Origin: Glycomyces sp. YM15
GTDB taxonomy: Bacteria > Actinomycetota > Actinomycetes > Mycobacteriales > Micromonosporaceae
Assembly (NCBI RefSeq): GCF_016918015.1
Contig: NZ_JAERMK010000007.1
Coordinates: forward strand, 1-64,000
DNA length: 64,000 nt
Direction of reading: 5' to 3'
The position numbers and the translations under genes were made by a program. Shown one piece after another: positions 25,957 to 35,000 of this stretch. The notes below the pieces were generated by a model. That model made no database searches and was not told the DNA's origin. It saw only the letters and a list, made by a program, of their open reading frames with translations. Every line of letters begins with the position of its first letter. Position 1 is the first letter of the stretch.

Positions 25957-27221
25957 GCTCGGTCGCCGTCCCGATACCGATGCCGCAGGTGGACGCTTGG
26001 CTGCACCGGAGGCAGAGCGAGGGCGGGACCTGTACGACCTGCGGGCTGCTCGCCTGGTTCGAAGGCCCCTGCCCGACGCTTCGGGAACTGCGCGGGCGCG
26101 TCAGGACCCGCTGGAGCGGATTCGAGCGACTCAGGCTGATGGCTGCAACGGCGCCGGGCGGCGATTCGTGGCCCCATTGGGCGCCGCGAGCGGACGACGA
26201 CATGGACCAGCACGTCTCAGCGGCGCCTTCCGCTCCCATGAGCTCGACCGGAGAACTGGACGCAGTCGTCGCCAGTCTGATCGCACTGCCTTTGCCTTCG
26301 GCAGTGCCGCCTTGGCGACTGCTGCTCCTGCCTCGCACTGGCGGCTTCGCGCTGCTCCTGCTCGCCGACCATGCGCTGCTGGACGGTGTCTCGTTGATGA
26401 CGCTGATGCGGTCCCTGCTTGACGGGGACGACTCGTCAGCACGGCCGTCGAACGGTGCCGGCGCACTCGAGACGGCGGCACGTCTGCCCTTGGCGGACAA
26501 GGCCCGCGCTCTTGTCGACCTGCTGCCAATGGCCCGTCCGCTGCCGTTTCACGGCCGGGTGGACTCCGACCGGGCAGTGTCATGGAGCGAGCTGGACGGC
26601 ATTGAGATGGAGGCGGCGCGCGGTGCGCTGCCCTCCGGTCGGGCTTCGACCAATGCGGTCCTCCTCAGCGCTACTGCCGGGGCGTTGCGGGAGCTCGGAG
26701 CGGTGGGCCGGGCTCCGCTGCTGCCGACGGCGTGCGCGCTGGTGCCGGTGGACGTCCGCGGCCGGGGCCGGGAGGGCGTGCTGGGCAACCACTATGCGAC
26801 GGTCAGGCTGCCGTTCCCTCTCCGCGGCGGGCCGCTGCAGCGGCTGTCGGCGGCGGTTTCCCGCACCGCACGGGACGAACTCAAGAGGAGGGCGCAGGCC
26901 CAGGCGTCGCTGGTCGACTCCCGGCCTCGGCGCCGCGACCTGCTGAATGAGGCGTTCGGTCGCTATGCGGACTCCCCGTACTACTCCTCGCTGCTCTGCA
27001 GCAGCGTGCGGAGCCACGTGGAAAGGCTCGCATTGGGACCGGCACGAATGACCGGGCTCTCCGGCATACCACCACTGAGCCCGAATAGCCCGCTGGCCGT
27101 GACCATGACGCTGTACGGCCCGCGCTGCGTGGTCACCGTCGTCAGCGACCGTGCCCACCGCGCCTGGGGATCTCGACTGGCCGCGCTGATCACCGACGAC
27201 ATCCGCTCGCTGCGGTCGTGA
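25953..27221 (+). CDS. WS/DGAT-like acyltransferase
   Basis: TTG 25953 overlaps the upstream stop (TTGA), giving translational coupling; ATG 25980 is an alternative start. The ~422-aa protein has the acyltransferase motif in the form DHALLDG (around residues 138-144). The family signature is HHxxxDG. The catalytic second His, Asp and Gly are kept, but the first His is Asp. The C-terminal WSD1-type segment VPVDVRGRGREGVLGNHYAT is clear. Family members esterify long-chain acyl-CoA to alcohols or diacylglycerol. Coupling to a lipid-type glycosyltransferase suggests acylation of a glycoside. Confidence 0.75.
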   Translation: MSSVAVPIPMPQVDAWLHRRQSEGGTCTTCGLLAWFEGPCPTLRELRGRVRTRWSGFERLRLMAATAPGGDSWPHWAPRADDDMDQHVSAAPSAPMSSTGELDAVVASLIALPLPSAVPPWRLLLLPRTGGFALLLLADHALLDGVSLMTLMRSLLDGDDSSARPSNGAGALETAARLPLADKARALVDLLPMARPLPFHGRVDSDRAVSWSELDGIEMEAARGALPSGRASTNAVLLSATAGALRELGAVGRAPLLPTACALVPVDVRGRGREGVLGNHYATVRLPFPLRGGPLQRLSAAVSRTARDELKRRAQAQASLVDSRPRRRDLLNEAFGRYADSPYYSSLLCSSVRSHVERLALGPARMTGLSGIPPLSPNSPLAVTMTLYGPRCVVTVVSDRAHRAWGSRLAALITDDIRSLRS

Positions 27222-27252
27222 ACCGTCCGGGACGGCAGATCCTGGGCGAGCG

Positions 27253-27282
27253 GTCACGGTGACGACGCCGTCGCCGTGACCC
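27253..27282 (+). terminator. Terminator of the glycosyltransferase-acyltransferase operon
   Basis: GGTCACGG and CCGTGACC (27253-27260, 27275-27282), with further inner pairs TGACG/CGTCG (one G-T), make a ~13-bp stem with a 4-nt loop, 31 bases after the stop. Confidence 0.65.
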
Positions 27283-27371
27283 GGCTCGAAGTACCGGGCC
27301 TACCAGGACAACATGTTCGAGAGTCCGTCGGCGAACGCGATGTCGCCGGATGCGGGCCGGCCGCCAGGTGC

Positions 27372-27401
27372 AGCCCCGCCTCTCACTCGAGTGGCGGGGC
27401 T
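27372..27401 (-). terminator. Terminator after the 226-aa hypothetical gene
   Basis: AGCCCCGCC (27372-27380) and GGCGGGGCT (27393-27401) form a 9-bp perfect stem just past the stop of the minus-strand gene at 27410. It may serve as a bidirectional barrier between convergent genes. Confidence 0.6.
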
Positions 27402-27409
27402 GCCGCTTG

Positions 27410-28090
27410 TCAGACCGGGCTGTCGACGCCCAAGGCGATGCTGGAGCCGTCGGGGAACTCCAGGAGATGGAAAACGCCCTCGACGGATCCCTTGGGCTTG
27501 CGCCGGTCCCGGCCGCGGTCCCAGTACCGATCGGCGGACAGCTCGAACGCCGGGATGGTCGTCACCGGGCCGAGCTGCCGGTTCTCTTGGTCAGGCGACC
27601 ATTTGCCGGGCAGGTCGAAGTCCATCTTCAGCAGTCCGAGCCGGTCCTCGGTCGATTCGGGGGCCGTCTCCCGCCGGTCGTCGTCGCGCACCTCGACGAA
27701 GGCGAAGCGCCGGTCGGTGAGGATCCAGACGCCGGTCTTCCTGCGCGCGGCGTCGGCGAGCGACGCTGCCCGGCAGTCGGATCGCGGACCGGAGACGGTC
27801 ACCGGCACGACACGTCTGCGCACCAGCTCGGGAGTGAAGTACGGGCGCAGGTAGATCTCGATCAGCTTGGCGGTCACCTTGGTCGTGGTGACCAGCGTCG
27901 TCTTCAACGCGGACAGGACGAAGCGCTTCGGGCTCCCGTCGCGCTCCCGTCCCCGCACGTCGTAGGCGGCGTTCGCGGGCGAGACCCCGACCGCGAACAG
28001 GAGCTCCTCGCCGGGGCGAATGTACTGCGAGTGCATCACCGGCCGTGCGTCGAGATCGGGATCGAAGCCGCGGTACTGCGTCTGCTCCAT
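27410..28090 (-). CDS. Conserved-type hypothetical protein, 226 aa
   Basis: ATG 28090 has AAGGACG upstream. The protein is soluble, with no signal or membrane segment. It has a segment TGVWILTDRRFAFVEVRDDD that looks like the central strands of a bacterial PH-like (bPH) domain, where T-D-x-R-x-x-F is common. A helical stretch (KTTLVTTTKVTAKLIEIYLR) sits in the middle. No catalytic motif is visible and no neighbour gives a clue. The PH-like suggestion rests on one motif only. Confidence 0.55.
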   Translation of the reverse strand: MEQTQYRGFDPDLDARPVMHSQYIRPGEELLFAVGVSPANAAYDVRGRERDGSPKRFVLSALKTTLVTTTKVTAKLIEIYLRPYFTPELVRRRVVPVTVSGPRSDCRAASLADAARRKTGVWILTDRRFAFVEVRDDDRRETAPESTEDRLGLLKMDFDLPGKWSPDQENRQLGPVTTIPAFELSADRYWDRGRDRRKPKGSVEGVFHLLEFPDGSSIALGVDSPV

Positions 28091-28297
28091 GATGGTTCGT
28101 CCTTCGGTTCCAGCTGCGGGGCGTTCGGGGTGACATCCCGAACGTTAGCGGTCAGCCGCGTGTCGCGGGGGACCGTCGCCTCGCGCTGGCAGTGGCCTGA
28201 ATAGGGCTATGACGTGCAATGCTGCCCGCTGACGGCGTTATCTCGATCCCTACACCCCCGCCTGGGCGCCGTCTTCGGTGCGCCCGTCCCTTAGGGG

Positions 28298-28318
28298 ACC
28301 GAACGTCTCCCGTTCGGT
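28298..28318 (-). terminator. Terminator of the Sap/GAP-type membrane protein gene
   Basis: ACCGAACG (28298-28305) and CGTTCGGT (28311-28318) form an 8-bp stem with a 5-nt loop, directly abutting the stop codon at 28319. Confidence 0.6.
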
Positions 28319-29011
28319 TCAGCCGACCCACAGGAACAGGGTGGCGAGGCTCGCGGCGGCCCCCGCGAAGCAGGCCGCGGCAGCCTTCGGACTCGGCTCG
28401 GCGGTCCCGGAGGTGCGGCCGTTGAGCATCGACTGGAGCTGCTCGCGCAACTCCTCGTTGAACGCCAGACCGGCCGCGAGGATCAGCGCCGAAGGCAGCG
28501 CATAGACCAGGGTGTAGCCGACCAGGACGACCACTGCGACCAGGGTATCCACATCGGCCTCGATGAGGCGTTCGACGGCCAGGACCATCGGGAACGCGTT
28601 GGGGAGGTCGCCGACCGTGGCGAGCGCCCCGAACGGCAGTGCGCTCCAGGCGTTCACCCACGGCGGCAACGTGTAGCCTTTGCGCTCGCGAGGCCTGAGC
28701 CTGCGCACACCCATCACGACCAGCGCCACCGCAAGGCCGAAGAACAACAGACGGCGCAGCCACAACGTGAACCCGTCCAGCACCGAGTCCGCGAACGTCA
28801 ATCCGAAGTAGAACATCAGAGCGAAGGTCAGGAACGACGCGGCCGCCCCGAGCATGAAAGCCCAACCAGTCGGCGCGGGGCGCTTGGCGCCCAGCAGGAT
28901 CACGATGACGATCCAGATCGTGGCGGTGTTGACCGAGTCGAGCAGTGCCAGACCCGTCAAGCCCCACAGCAGCGCGCCGCTCAACGGGCACCGGCCCGTT
29001 CCCCGGCACAC
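28319..29011 (-). CDS. GAP/Sap-family membrane protein
   Basis: The 230-aa protein has six predicted membrane segments (LTGLALLDSVNTATIWIVIV, AFMLGAAASFLTFALMFYF, LFFGLAVALVVMGVRRL, and three in the C-terminal half). The opening L-x-D-S-x-N and the basic loop RRLRPRERKG are typical of the Sap (sulfolipid-1-addressing protein)/GAP group related to LysE-type exporters, found in actinobacteria next to lipid genes. Substrate is unknown. The start is uncertain: GTG 29011 or TTG 28984, neither with a strong ribosome-binding site. Confidence 0.65.
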   Translation of the reverse strand: MCRGTGRCPLSGALLWGLTGLALLDSVNTATIWIVIVILLGAKRPAPTGWAFMLGAAASFLTFALMFYFGLTFADSVLDGFTLWLRRLLFFGLAVALVVMGVRRLRPRERKGYTLPPWVNAWSALPFGALATVGDLPNAFPMVLAVERLIEADVDTLVAVVVLVGYTLVYALPSALILAAGLAFNEELREQLQSMLNGRTSGTAEPSPKAAAACFAGAAASLATLFLWVG

Positions 29012-29387
29012 TCCATCAGGTCGCCACCGTCACGGCCCATCCGCGATCCCTCCCTCTCTGCGACACCCTCGCCGCAAGTCATGTCGAGGGCGGGACCGCC
29101 CCGCCCGACCGCACACTACCCGCCCGACCCGGCCTGACGACACGGCGATCGAACCCCATTCGAACAAGTACCGAAGCCCTTGCCCGACGAATCCCTCCTC
29201 ACGCTCCCTCCGGCCTGGCGCGCCGGCATCGTCAAGAGTCGTCCCGGGAAGCCTGCGGGCGGTGCACTTGAGCGTTGGCACGAGAGGCTCGAACGAGGCC
29301 GCGAATCCATCCTCCCGAACGCGGACAGGATCCGACCTGGTTCACGGCGACCATGGCCAGGTCAACCAGTACGCGAAAGGACCAGCG
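29012..29387. other. Intergenic stretch
   Basis: About 375 bases between the divergent membrane-protein and VOC genes. No gene-like frame with a ribosome-binding site is seen. It should contain both promoters. A GAAAGGA ribosome-binding site lies at its right end. Confidence 0.35.
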
Positions 29388-29942
29388 ATGACCGCAATGC
29401 CTCCCGTCCCGGCAGGGTCGAACACCGTGAACCCGTTCATCATCGCCGACGGCGCCGCCGATCTCGTCGGCTTCCTCATCGAGGTGTTCGAGGCCGAGGA
29501 GGTCGCCGAAGCCCGCACCTTCGACACCGACGGGCTCCTCCTGCACACCGAACTGCGCGTCGGCGATTCACTGCTCACGGTCGCGGACCGCAAGCCCGAC
29601 TGGCCGTTCACGCCCGCGCTCATCCGGGTCTACGTGGACGATGTCGACGCGGTGCTCGCCCGCGCCGAGCAGCGCGGCGGCCGCGTGCTCACCCGCCCCA
29701 CCGACTTCTTCGGCGACACCCTCGCCCGATTCCAGGACCCCGCCGCGAACCTGTGGTGGGTCTACCGGCACCACCCGGAAGCGGTCCAGGACTGGTCGAG
29801 CGACGAGGCGGGGGAGTGGCCGGCCGACGACGCCGCGCCCGCGGAGGACTGGAGCAGCTTCACCACACCCGAACTCGAGTACATCAACGCCACGCTGCAC
29901 GAGTCGCTGAGCGCGCTCACCGATCCGAGGACTGCGAGCTGA
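29388..29942 (+). CDS. VOC-superfamily (glyoxalase-like) protein
   Basis: ATG 29388 follows GAAAGGA; the frame is open far upstream but without a better start. The 184-aa protein begins NTVNPFIIADGAADLVGFLI, as in PhnB/VOC proteins. It has the beta-strand motifs LLLHTELRVGDSLLTVAD and IRVYVDDVDAVLARAEQRGG, then FGDTLARFQDPAANLWWVY. These fit a single VOC unit with two beta-alpha-beta-beta-beta halves. The metal residue pattern is partial, so the reaction is unknown. The convergent neighbour is a WYL regulator, a common pairing, separated by a shared terminator. Confidence 0.8.
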   Translation: MTAMPPVPAGSNTVNPFIIADGAADLVGFLIEVFEAEEVAEARTFDTDGLLLHTELRVGDSLLTVADRKPDWPFTPALIRVYVDDVDAVLARAEQRGGRVLTRPTDFFGDTLARFQDPAANLWWVYRHHPEAVQDWSSDEAGEWPADDAAPAEDWSSFTTPELEYINATLHESLSALTDPRTAS

Positions 29943-29947
29943 CGCGC

Positions 29948-29990
29948 CGGCGCTGGACCGGCGGCCCGCACCGCTACCGGTCCAGCGCCG
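29948..29990. terminator. Bidirectional terminator between VOC and WYL genes
   Basis: CGGCGCTGGACCGG (29948-29961) pairs perfectly with CCGGTCCAGCGCCG (29977-29990): a 14-bp stem and 15-nt loop. It begins six bases after the VOC stop and overlaps the last codons of the convergent WYL gene. Confidence 0.7.
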
Positions 29991-30933
29991 CGAGCATGCG
30001 CCGCAACGACTCCCGAAGTTCCTCCCGGTCGGCGTCGGCGAGCTCGACCCGGTAGGAGGTACCCTCCGGCAGCCACGAGAGGCCGTAGGCGACGTCGCGG
30101 GCGCTCGATCCGCCCACCGGCCAACGGGTCCGCTCCGGACCGTCCGGCGTCGCGCCCCGCGCCCACTCGCCCAAGGCGGCATTGAACCGCTCGATCGGCA
30201 TGTCGACCACCGCCACCGCCTCGTGCGCGCGCGGCCCCCAGGTCCGCACCACGGCGATGAGCTCGTCCACCCGCTCCGGCGCCAGCGTTCGTGGTGCGAA
30301 CCCGACCCGCAGCGGTTCGACGGCGGCCAGGCGGTCGACCCGGAACGTCCGCCAGTCAGCGCGATCGAGGTCCCAGCACACCAGGTACCAGTCCCCGCCG
30401 ACCGGGATGAGCGCCTGCGGCTCGACGCGCCGCTCCTGCCGTGCGCCACCACTGGGCAGGTAGCCGAGCCGCACGCGCTCCCGGTCGCGGCACGCCAGCG
30501 CCAGATCGGTGAGCACCGCCGAGGAGATCCCGCCGCCACCGTGCACGCCATGGAGTCCCGGCGCCAGGGCGCTCACGCGGCGACGCAGTCTCGTCGGGAG
30601 AACCTGCTCGAGCTTGGCGAGCACCGACAGCGCGAACTCGGCCCCGCGCTGCAGGCGCCCGACCGCGACCAGGCGCAGGCCGATCGCGATCGCGACCGCC
30701 TCTTCGTCGGAGAGCAGCAGCGGCGGCAGCGAAGCGCCCGCTTCGAGGCGATAACCGCCGTGCACCCCAACCGTGGAGTCGATCCGGTACCCGAGCCCGC
30801 GCAGCCGCTCCACGTCCCGGCGCACGGTCCGTACCGTGACGCCGAGGCGCTCGGCGAGCTCGGGGGCGGGCCAGTGGCGATGGGACTGCAGCAGATTGAG
30901 CAGCGCGAGCGCGCGGCCGGTCGTGTCGGACAT
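29974..30933 (-). CDS. YafY-type HTH/WYL-domain regulator
   Basis: Start placed at ATG 30933 (MSDTTGRALALLNLLQSHRH), the usual N-terminus; the frame extends 20 codons further. The 319-aa protein has an N-terminal HTH_11 domain (ELAERLGVTVRTVRRDVERL), then the WYL core (GGDWYLVCWDLDRADWRTFR) and a C-terminal WCX-like extension. WYL domains bind small ligands or nucleic acid and control transcription. There is no clear ribosome-binding site, so the mRNA may be leaderless. The adjacent VOC gene is a likely target. Confidence 0.82.
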   Translation of the reverse strand: MSDTTGRALALLNLLQSHRHWPAPELAERLGVTVRTVRRDVERLRGLGYRIDSTVGVHGGYRLEAGASLPPLLLSDEEAVAIAIGLRLVAVGRLQRGAEFALSVLAKLEQVLPTRLRRRVSALAPGLHGVHGGGGISSAVLTDLALACRDRERVRLGYLPSGGARQERRVEPQALIPVGGDWYLVCWDLDRADWRTFRVDRLAAVEPLRVGFAPRTLAPERVDELIAVVRTWGPRAHEAVAVVDMPIERFNAALGEWARGATPDGPERTRWPVGGSSARDVAYGLSWLPEGTSYRVELADADREELRESLRRMLAALDR

Positions 30934-31176
30934 GGGGTGATTCTGCCGCGCAACGGTGACAGGACCGGTCCTGCTCCCGTCGAAGGAGGTCACCGCGACG
31001 GCAAGCAGGCTCGCTTCGCCTCCAGGGAATGGAGGTCCTCATCATCCTTTTCGGCGCAGGAACTGCGGGGCGTCAGCATGCGCCTCGCACCTCGAGTAGC
31101 AGCGGCAAGCGGGATGCGGATCATGGTTTCAGGCGGATGGTCCATCGTTTCGTGGAAACGCCGAAGCCGTTCCCGG

Positions 31177-31863
31177 TCAGCTCAGGACCTTGCGGGCGAA
31201 CTTCGCGTACGTCTCGGCCAGCTCGTCCACGTCGATCCCCAGCTCCGGGCGCCACCACTCGGCCACTCGGATGCCCATGGAACCCAACGCGGTCATCCCC
31301 AGCACGGGCTCGAAATCACCGAACAGGCCCTGCTTCCGTCCACGCTCGATGATCGCCACCGCGGCGGATTCGGCCTGGACCCGCGCCGCGTACGCCGCCT
31401 CGCGATCCTCCGGAGCCAGCGCCTCCAATTCCCGGTTCGACACTCGCATGAGCAGCGGATAGTCGGCATGGAGCCGCACCAGCGCGGCGACCATCGCGGT
31501 GATCTGCTCGACCGGGTCGTCCTCGGCTTCCGCCACGGCACGGGTGAGGCGCTGGGCCTGTTCCTCGTGCCCGATCCGGATCAACTGCGCCAGGATCTCC
31601 TGCTTCGACTTGACGTGGGAGTAGACCGTGCTCGGGTGGATGCCCACCGCACCGGCGAGGTCGCGGATCGAGACGGCGTGGTACCCGCGGGCACCGAATT
31701 GGAGCAGCGCCTCCTCGTGGATCTTGCGCAGCGTTCCAGTGCTCGTCGCACGCGGCGGCAGCAGCGTGCCCGCCGCTCCGGTGGTCGTGGGGCCGCGTTC
31801 GGCATTCCGCTGCAGCACGCGCTTGCGCTCCTGATCGGTCCTCTTGCGTGCATCGCCTGCCAC
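31177..31863 (-). CDS. TetR-family transcriptional regulator
   Basis: The 228-aa protein has a ~40-residue basic N-terminal extension and then a TetR helix-turn-helix (YHAVSIRDLAGAVGIHPSTV, then YSHVKSKQEILAQL). The C-terminal ligand/dimer domain is helical and of the expected length (VEQITAMVAALVRLHADYPL). The extension could be an artefact of start choice. The gene lies downstream of the WGR protein gene on the same strand, with a hairpin between. Target genes are unknown. Confidence 0.85.
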   Translation of the reverse strand: MAGDARKRTDQERKRVLQRNAERGPTTTGAAGTLLPPRATSTGTLRKIHEEALLQFGARGYHAVSIRDLAGAVGIHPSTVYSHVKSKQEILAQLIRIGHEEQAQRLTRAVAEAEDDPVEQITAMVAALVRLHADYPLLMRVSNRELEALAPEDREAAYAARVQAESAAVAIIERGRKQGLFGDFEPVLGMTALGSMGIRVAEWWRPELGIDVDELAETYAKFARKVLS

Positions 31864-31953
31864 TGCGCCGCCGCCTCCTCACCGATCAGATGTAGACCTT
31901 CCAGGATTCTAGGCGCACGCGGCTTCGGGAGGCGGCCGGTGAACGATCGGGAC

Positions 31954-31979
31954 GCCCCGGCCCGTGCGGCGGCCGGGGC
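31954..31979 (-). terminator. Hairpin between the WGR protein gene and the TetR gene
   Basis: GCCCCGGCC (31954-31962) and GGCCGGGGC (31971-31979) form a perfect 9-bp stem with an 8-nt loop, about 100 bases after the WGR gene stop. Confidence 0.45.
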
Positions 31980-32077
31980 CTCCGGGTCATGCCAAGGGCT
32001 GGCCGGTGATCAGCGTCGACCGGGTCGCCGCCGCGGGGTTCCACACCGCGATCGTCTCAGTAGCGCCTGCGCCGGGA

Positions 32078-35000
32078 TCACGCCGAGATCTCCCGGTAGC
32101 CCTGCTTCTCCTTGGCGGCGATGAGCTTCGCCGCCTTCTTCCCGGCTTTCGCCGGGTCGGCGTAGCGCTTGGTGTCGACCTTCCCGTCGGAACCGAGCGT
32201 GCCGTAGCGGGTCGCGACGAAGTCCAGTCCGGGATCGGTGACGACCTCCCAGAACTTGCGGCCGTTCTTGGTATCGGCCTCGAACCGCCGCACCGACATC
32301 CCTGCTCCGAGTGCCTGCCCGCCGAACAGCATCCGCGTCTCGGGTGCGGCCGCGACGACGGCCTCCGCGAACGCCGTAAGGGCGCCGACCGCGAACATCC
32401 ACGACAAGGACCTCTCCCACCAGGCGTCGGAGAGGTTCCCGCCGAGCTGTACGAACACTCGGTCGTCCTCTGCGGACCGAGGCACCGCCGAGAACGCCAG
32501 ATCCGGTTCGCCGTCGGGCCGAACTGAGAGCACGTCCAGCGACGCGGCGACCGGCAGGAGCGATTCGGCCACGTGCGGCGGGAGCTTCGCGACCATTGCC
32601 GCGCCCGCGGCCCGCACTTCGGAGCGGCGGGCGATGGACTCGGCAGGGGAGAGGATCCGCGTGCCCCGCCCGTTCAGCGACCAGCTCGCATGCCCGACCT
32701 GCGACCAGAACTCCCGCAACTGCTCAGGGATCGGGTGCTCACGGCCCGCCTCGAACGCGGCGATCTCGGCTTCCGATGCGCCCGAGCCGATCTCGACGGC
32801 CAGGGACGACAGTCCTCCCTCGGCGAAGCCGTGCGACCCGAGGTAATCGGCGATCTCACTCAACGACCGCACATGCCATGCCGGGCTCTGCCCGTCGTGG
32901 CGGATCCTGGCTTTGATCCATTCCTCCACGGTCAGGTCTTCGCGAACCTTGTAACCGTCCCAAGTGGTCGTCTCGATCACCGAGAGCGCGTAGCCCTCGT
33001 CGCGCTGGGCCGTCAGTTCCCATTGCCCCAGTTCGCGAGCCTTCGCTGCATCGACGACGAACGTCGCCGGGTCGAACGCCATCGCTTCGGCGACGTCGCC
33101 ACCGGGCTTGTGGAAGCGGCGCTTGACCGCGCCCGTGCCCGGCACGTACCAAGGCTCGCGCTCGGTGAACTTCGCCGCCTCGGCGGTGGCTTTGAGCCGC
33201 GCGTAGGCGGCGGCGGCCGACTCGGAACCGTCGAAGACGAGGCCGCGGCCGTCGAGCCTGCCGCAGTTGACGCCCCAGTGGTAGGCGATCCGCTCGCCGT
33301 AACGGGCGAGGTCGGCGACTTCCTGCGCGCCCTTGGCCCACAGGACCGCGTGCTCGGTCCGCTTCTCGACGCCCGCCAGGAACGCCGAGGTCTGCTCCGA
33401 GCCGAGCGGCTCGATCCGGAACGGCGGCTCGGTGAGGGCGTACCCGTCGAAGGCGTGCATCTCGCCTTCGGTGTCGAGGAACCAGATCTCGCCGGTGCCC
33501 TTGTCGGCGAGCAGCCTGCGCGCGACGGCGCACCCGGCGAGGGTCTCAAGCTCCTCGTCGGTGATCTTGACGAGCGGTTCCCCTGCGGCCCTGGCGGCTT
33601 CTCCAGCTTGAACGAGCTGCCTGCGGACCGCGTCCGCCTCCCCGGAGAGCACCTGCTCCAGCGCGCGCTTGGTCTCGTCCTTATCGAGCGGATTCGTCCA
33701 GTCGCGGTGCCGCACCAGGGCATCGGGCTCGATCGCCTCGTCACCCATGGACTCAGCGAGCGAACATGCGGTGCGGACGAGTTCGAACTCCTTGGCGGCC
33801 AAGGCGGCCTCGATGCCGACGATGAGCGCGTACTTGAACTGCCGCCGCACCTCCGGCTCCTCCGGTAGCGGCCAAGTGGCGATCTCGGCGAGCAGCTTCA
33901 CCTTCGGGTGGCGCTTCTCGACGTGGTCGTCGAGTGCGTAGGCGTAGTAGGCGGCCGCCAAGTGGTCGCGGGTCTCGCGCAGTCGCCGCATGACCTCCAC
34001 GTGGACCTCGGGGGAGTAGATGTCGCCGATGGCGTTGCCCATCCGCCAGATGCTGCGCCGCTCGGTCCACAGCCGTTCGATGAGCGCCGCCCGCGACTCG
34101 GGCGTCTTCAGCTTCGCGACCGCCGAATACAGGTTGTCGACGACGCTCTCAAGCTGGCTCTCCTCGGTCTGACCGTGGCTCAGCTCGCGTCCGCCGGGCG
34201 TGGCGTGTGCGTAGCGGTCCCCGTATTCGGTGAGCGCGGCGAGCAGGAAATCCTGCGCGCCGAGGTGATGGAACCGGTAGAGCTGATGGCCGGCCGTGTT
34301 CCGCGCCTGGATGCCGGGGTGCTCGAGAATGGTCCCGATCATCGCCCGCGCGGCGCGCTCGGCCTGCTCGTCGGTGAGACGCGGCAGCAGATACGTGCTC
34401 TCCTCGAACGGGTTGAAGAGCTTCTCCCAAAGTTGCTCGATCGTGGATTCGGGCGCGGGCTCCGCCGCCAGCCTCATGAACGCGTCGAACACCACGGGTT
34501 CGTGGGCGAACGGGAACAGGATGCGGAACACGGCCTGCTTGACGTCGTCGGCTTGAATCCCCGCGAGGAAGTCCCCGGCGTCGGGCTCGGGCAGTCGCTC
34601 CAGGATCCGCGCCAGGACCGGTACCAGCGGACTGTCCACGGCATCCACCGAATCGCCGAGAACCTTGACGACACTCGCAAGAGCGTCGAGCGGCAGCTGC
34701 TCCAGACCCCGCCCGGCGAGCTCGACCCGGTCCGGATGGCTCCCGGCCAGCGTGGTGGTGACGGCCCACTCGACCGCGGCGGCGTCGAGCTTGTCGAAGT
34801 CGGCACGGCACAGCAGCCGCTGCGCCAGCACCTCGGCGACCTCCGGATCGGCGACGGCTCCGAGGATCTCGCGGCCCGCTTCAGGAGATTCCTTGAGCGC
34901 CTTGAGGACCTCCGTTGAAGCCTCCGCCAGCGGCCTGCGACCCAGCAACTCGACAGCGGTCAGCACCGCGTCGTCCGCCCCGAGCTCATGGGCGCGGGCG

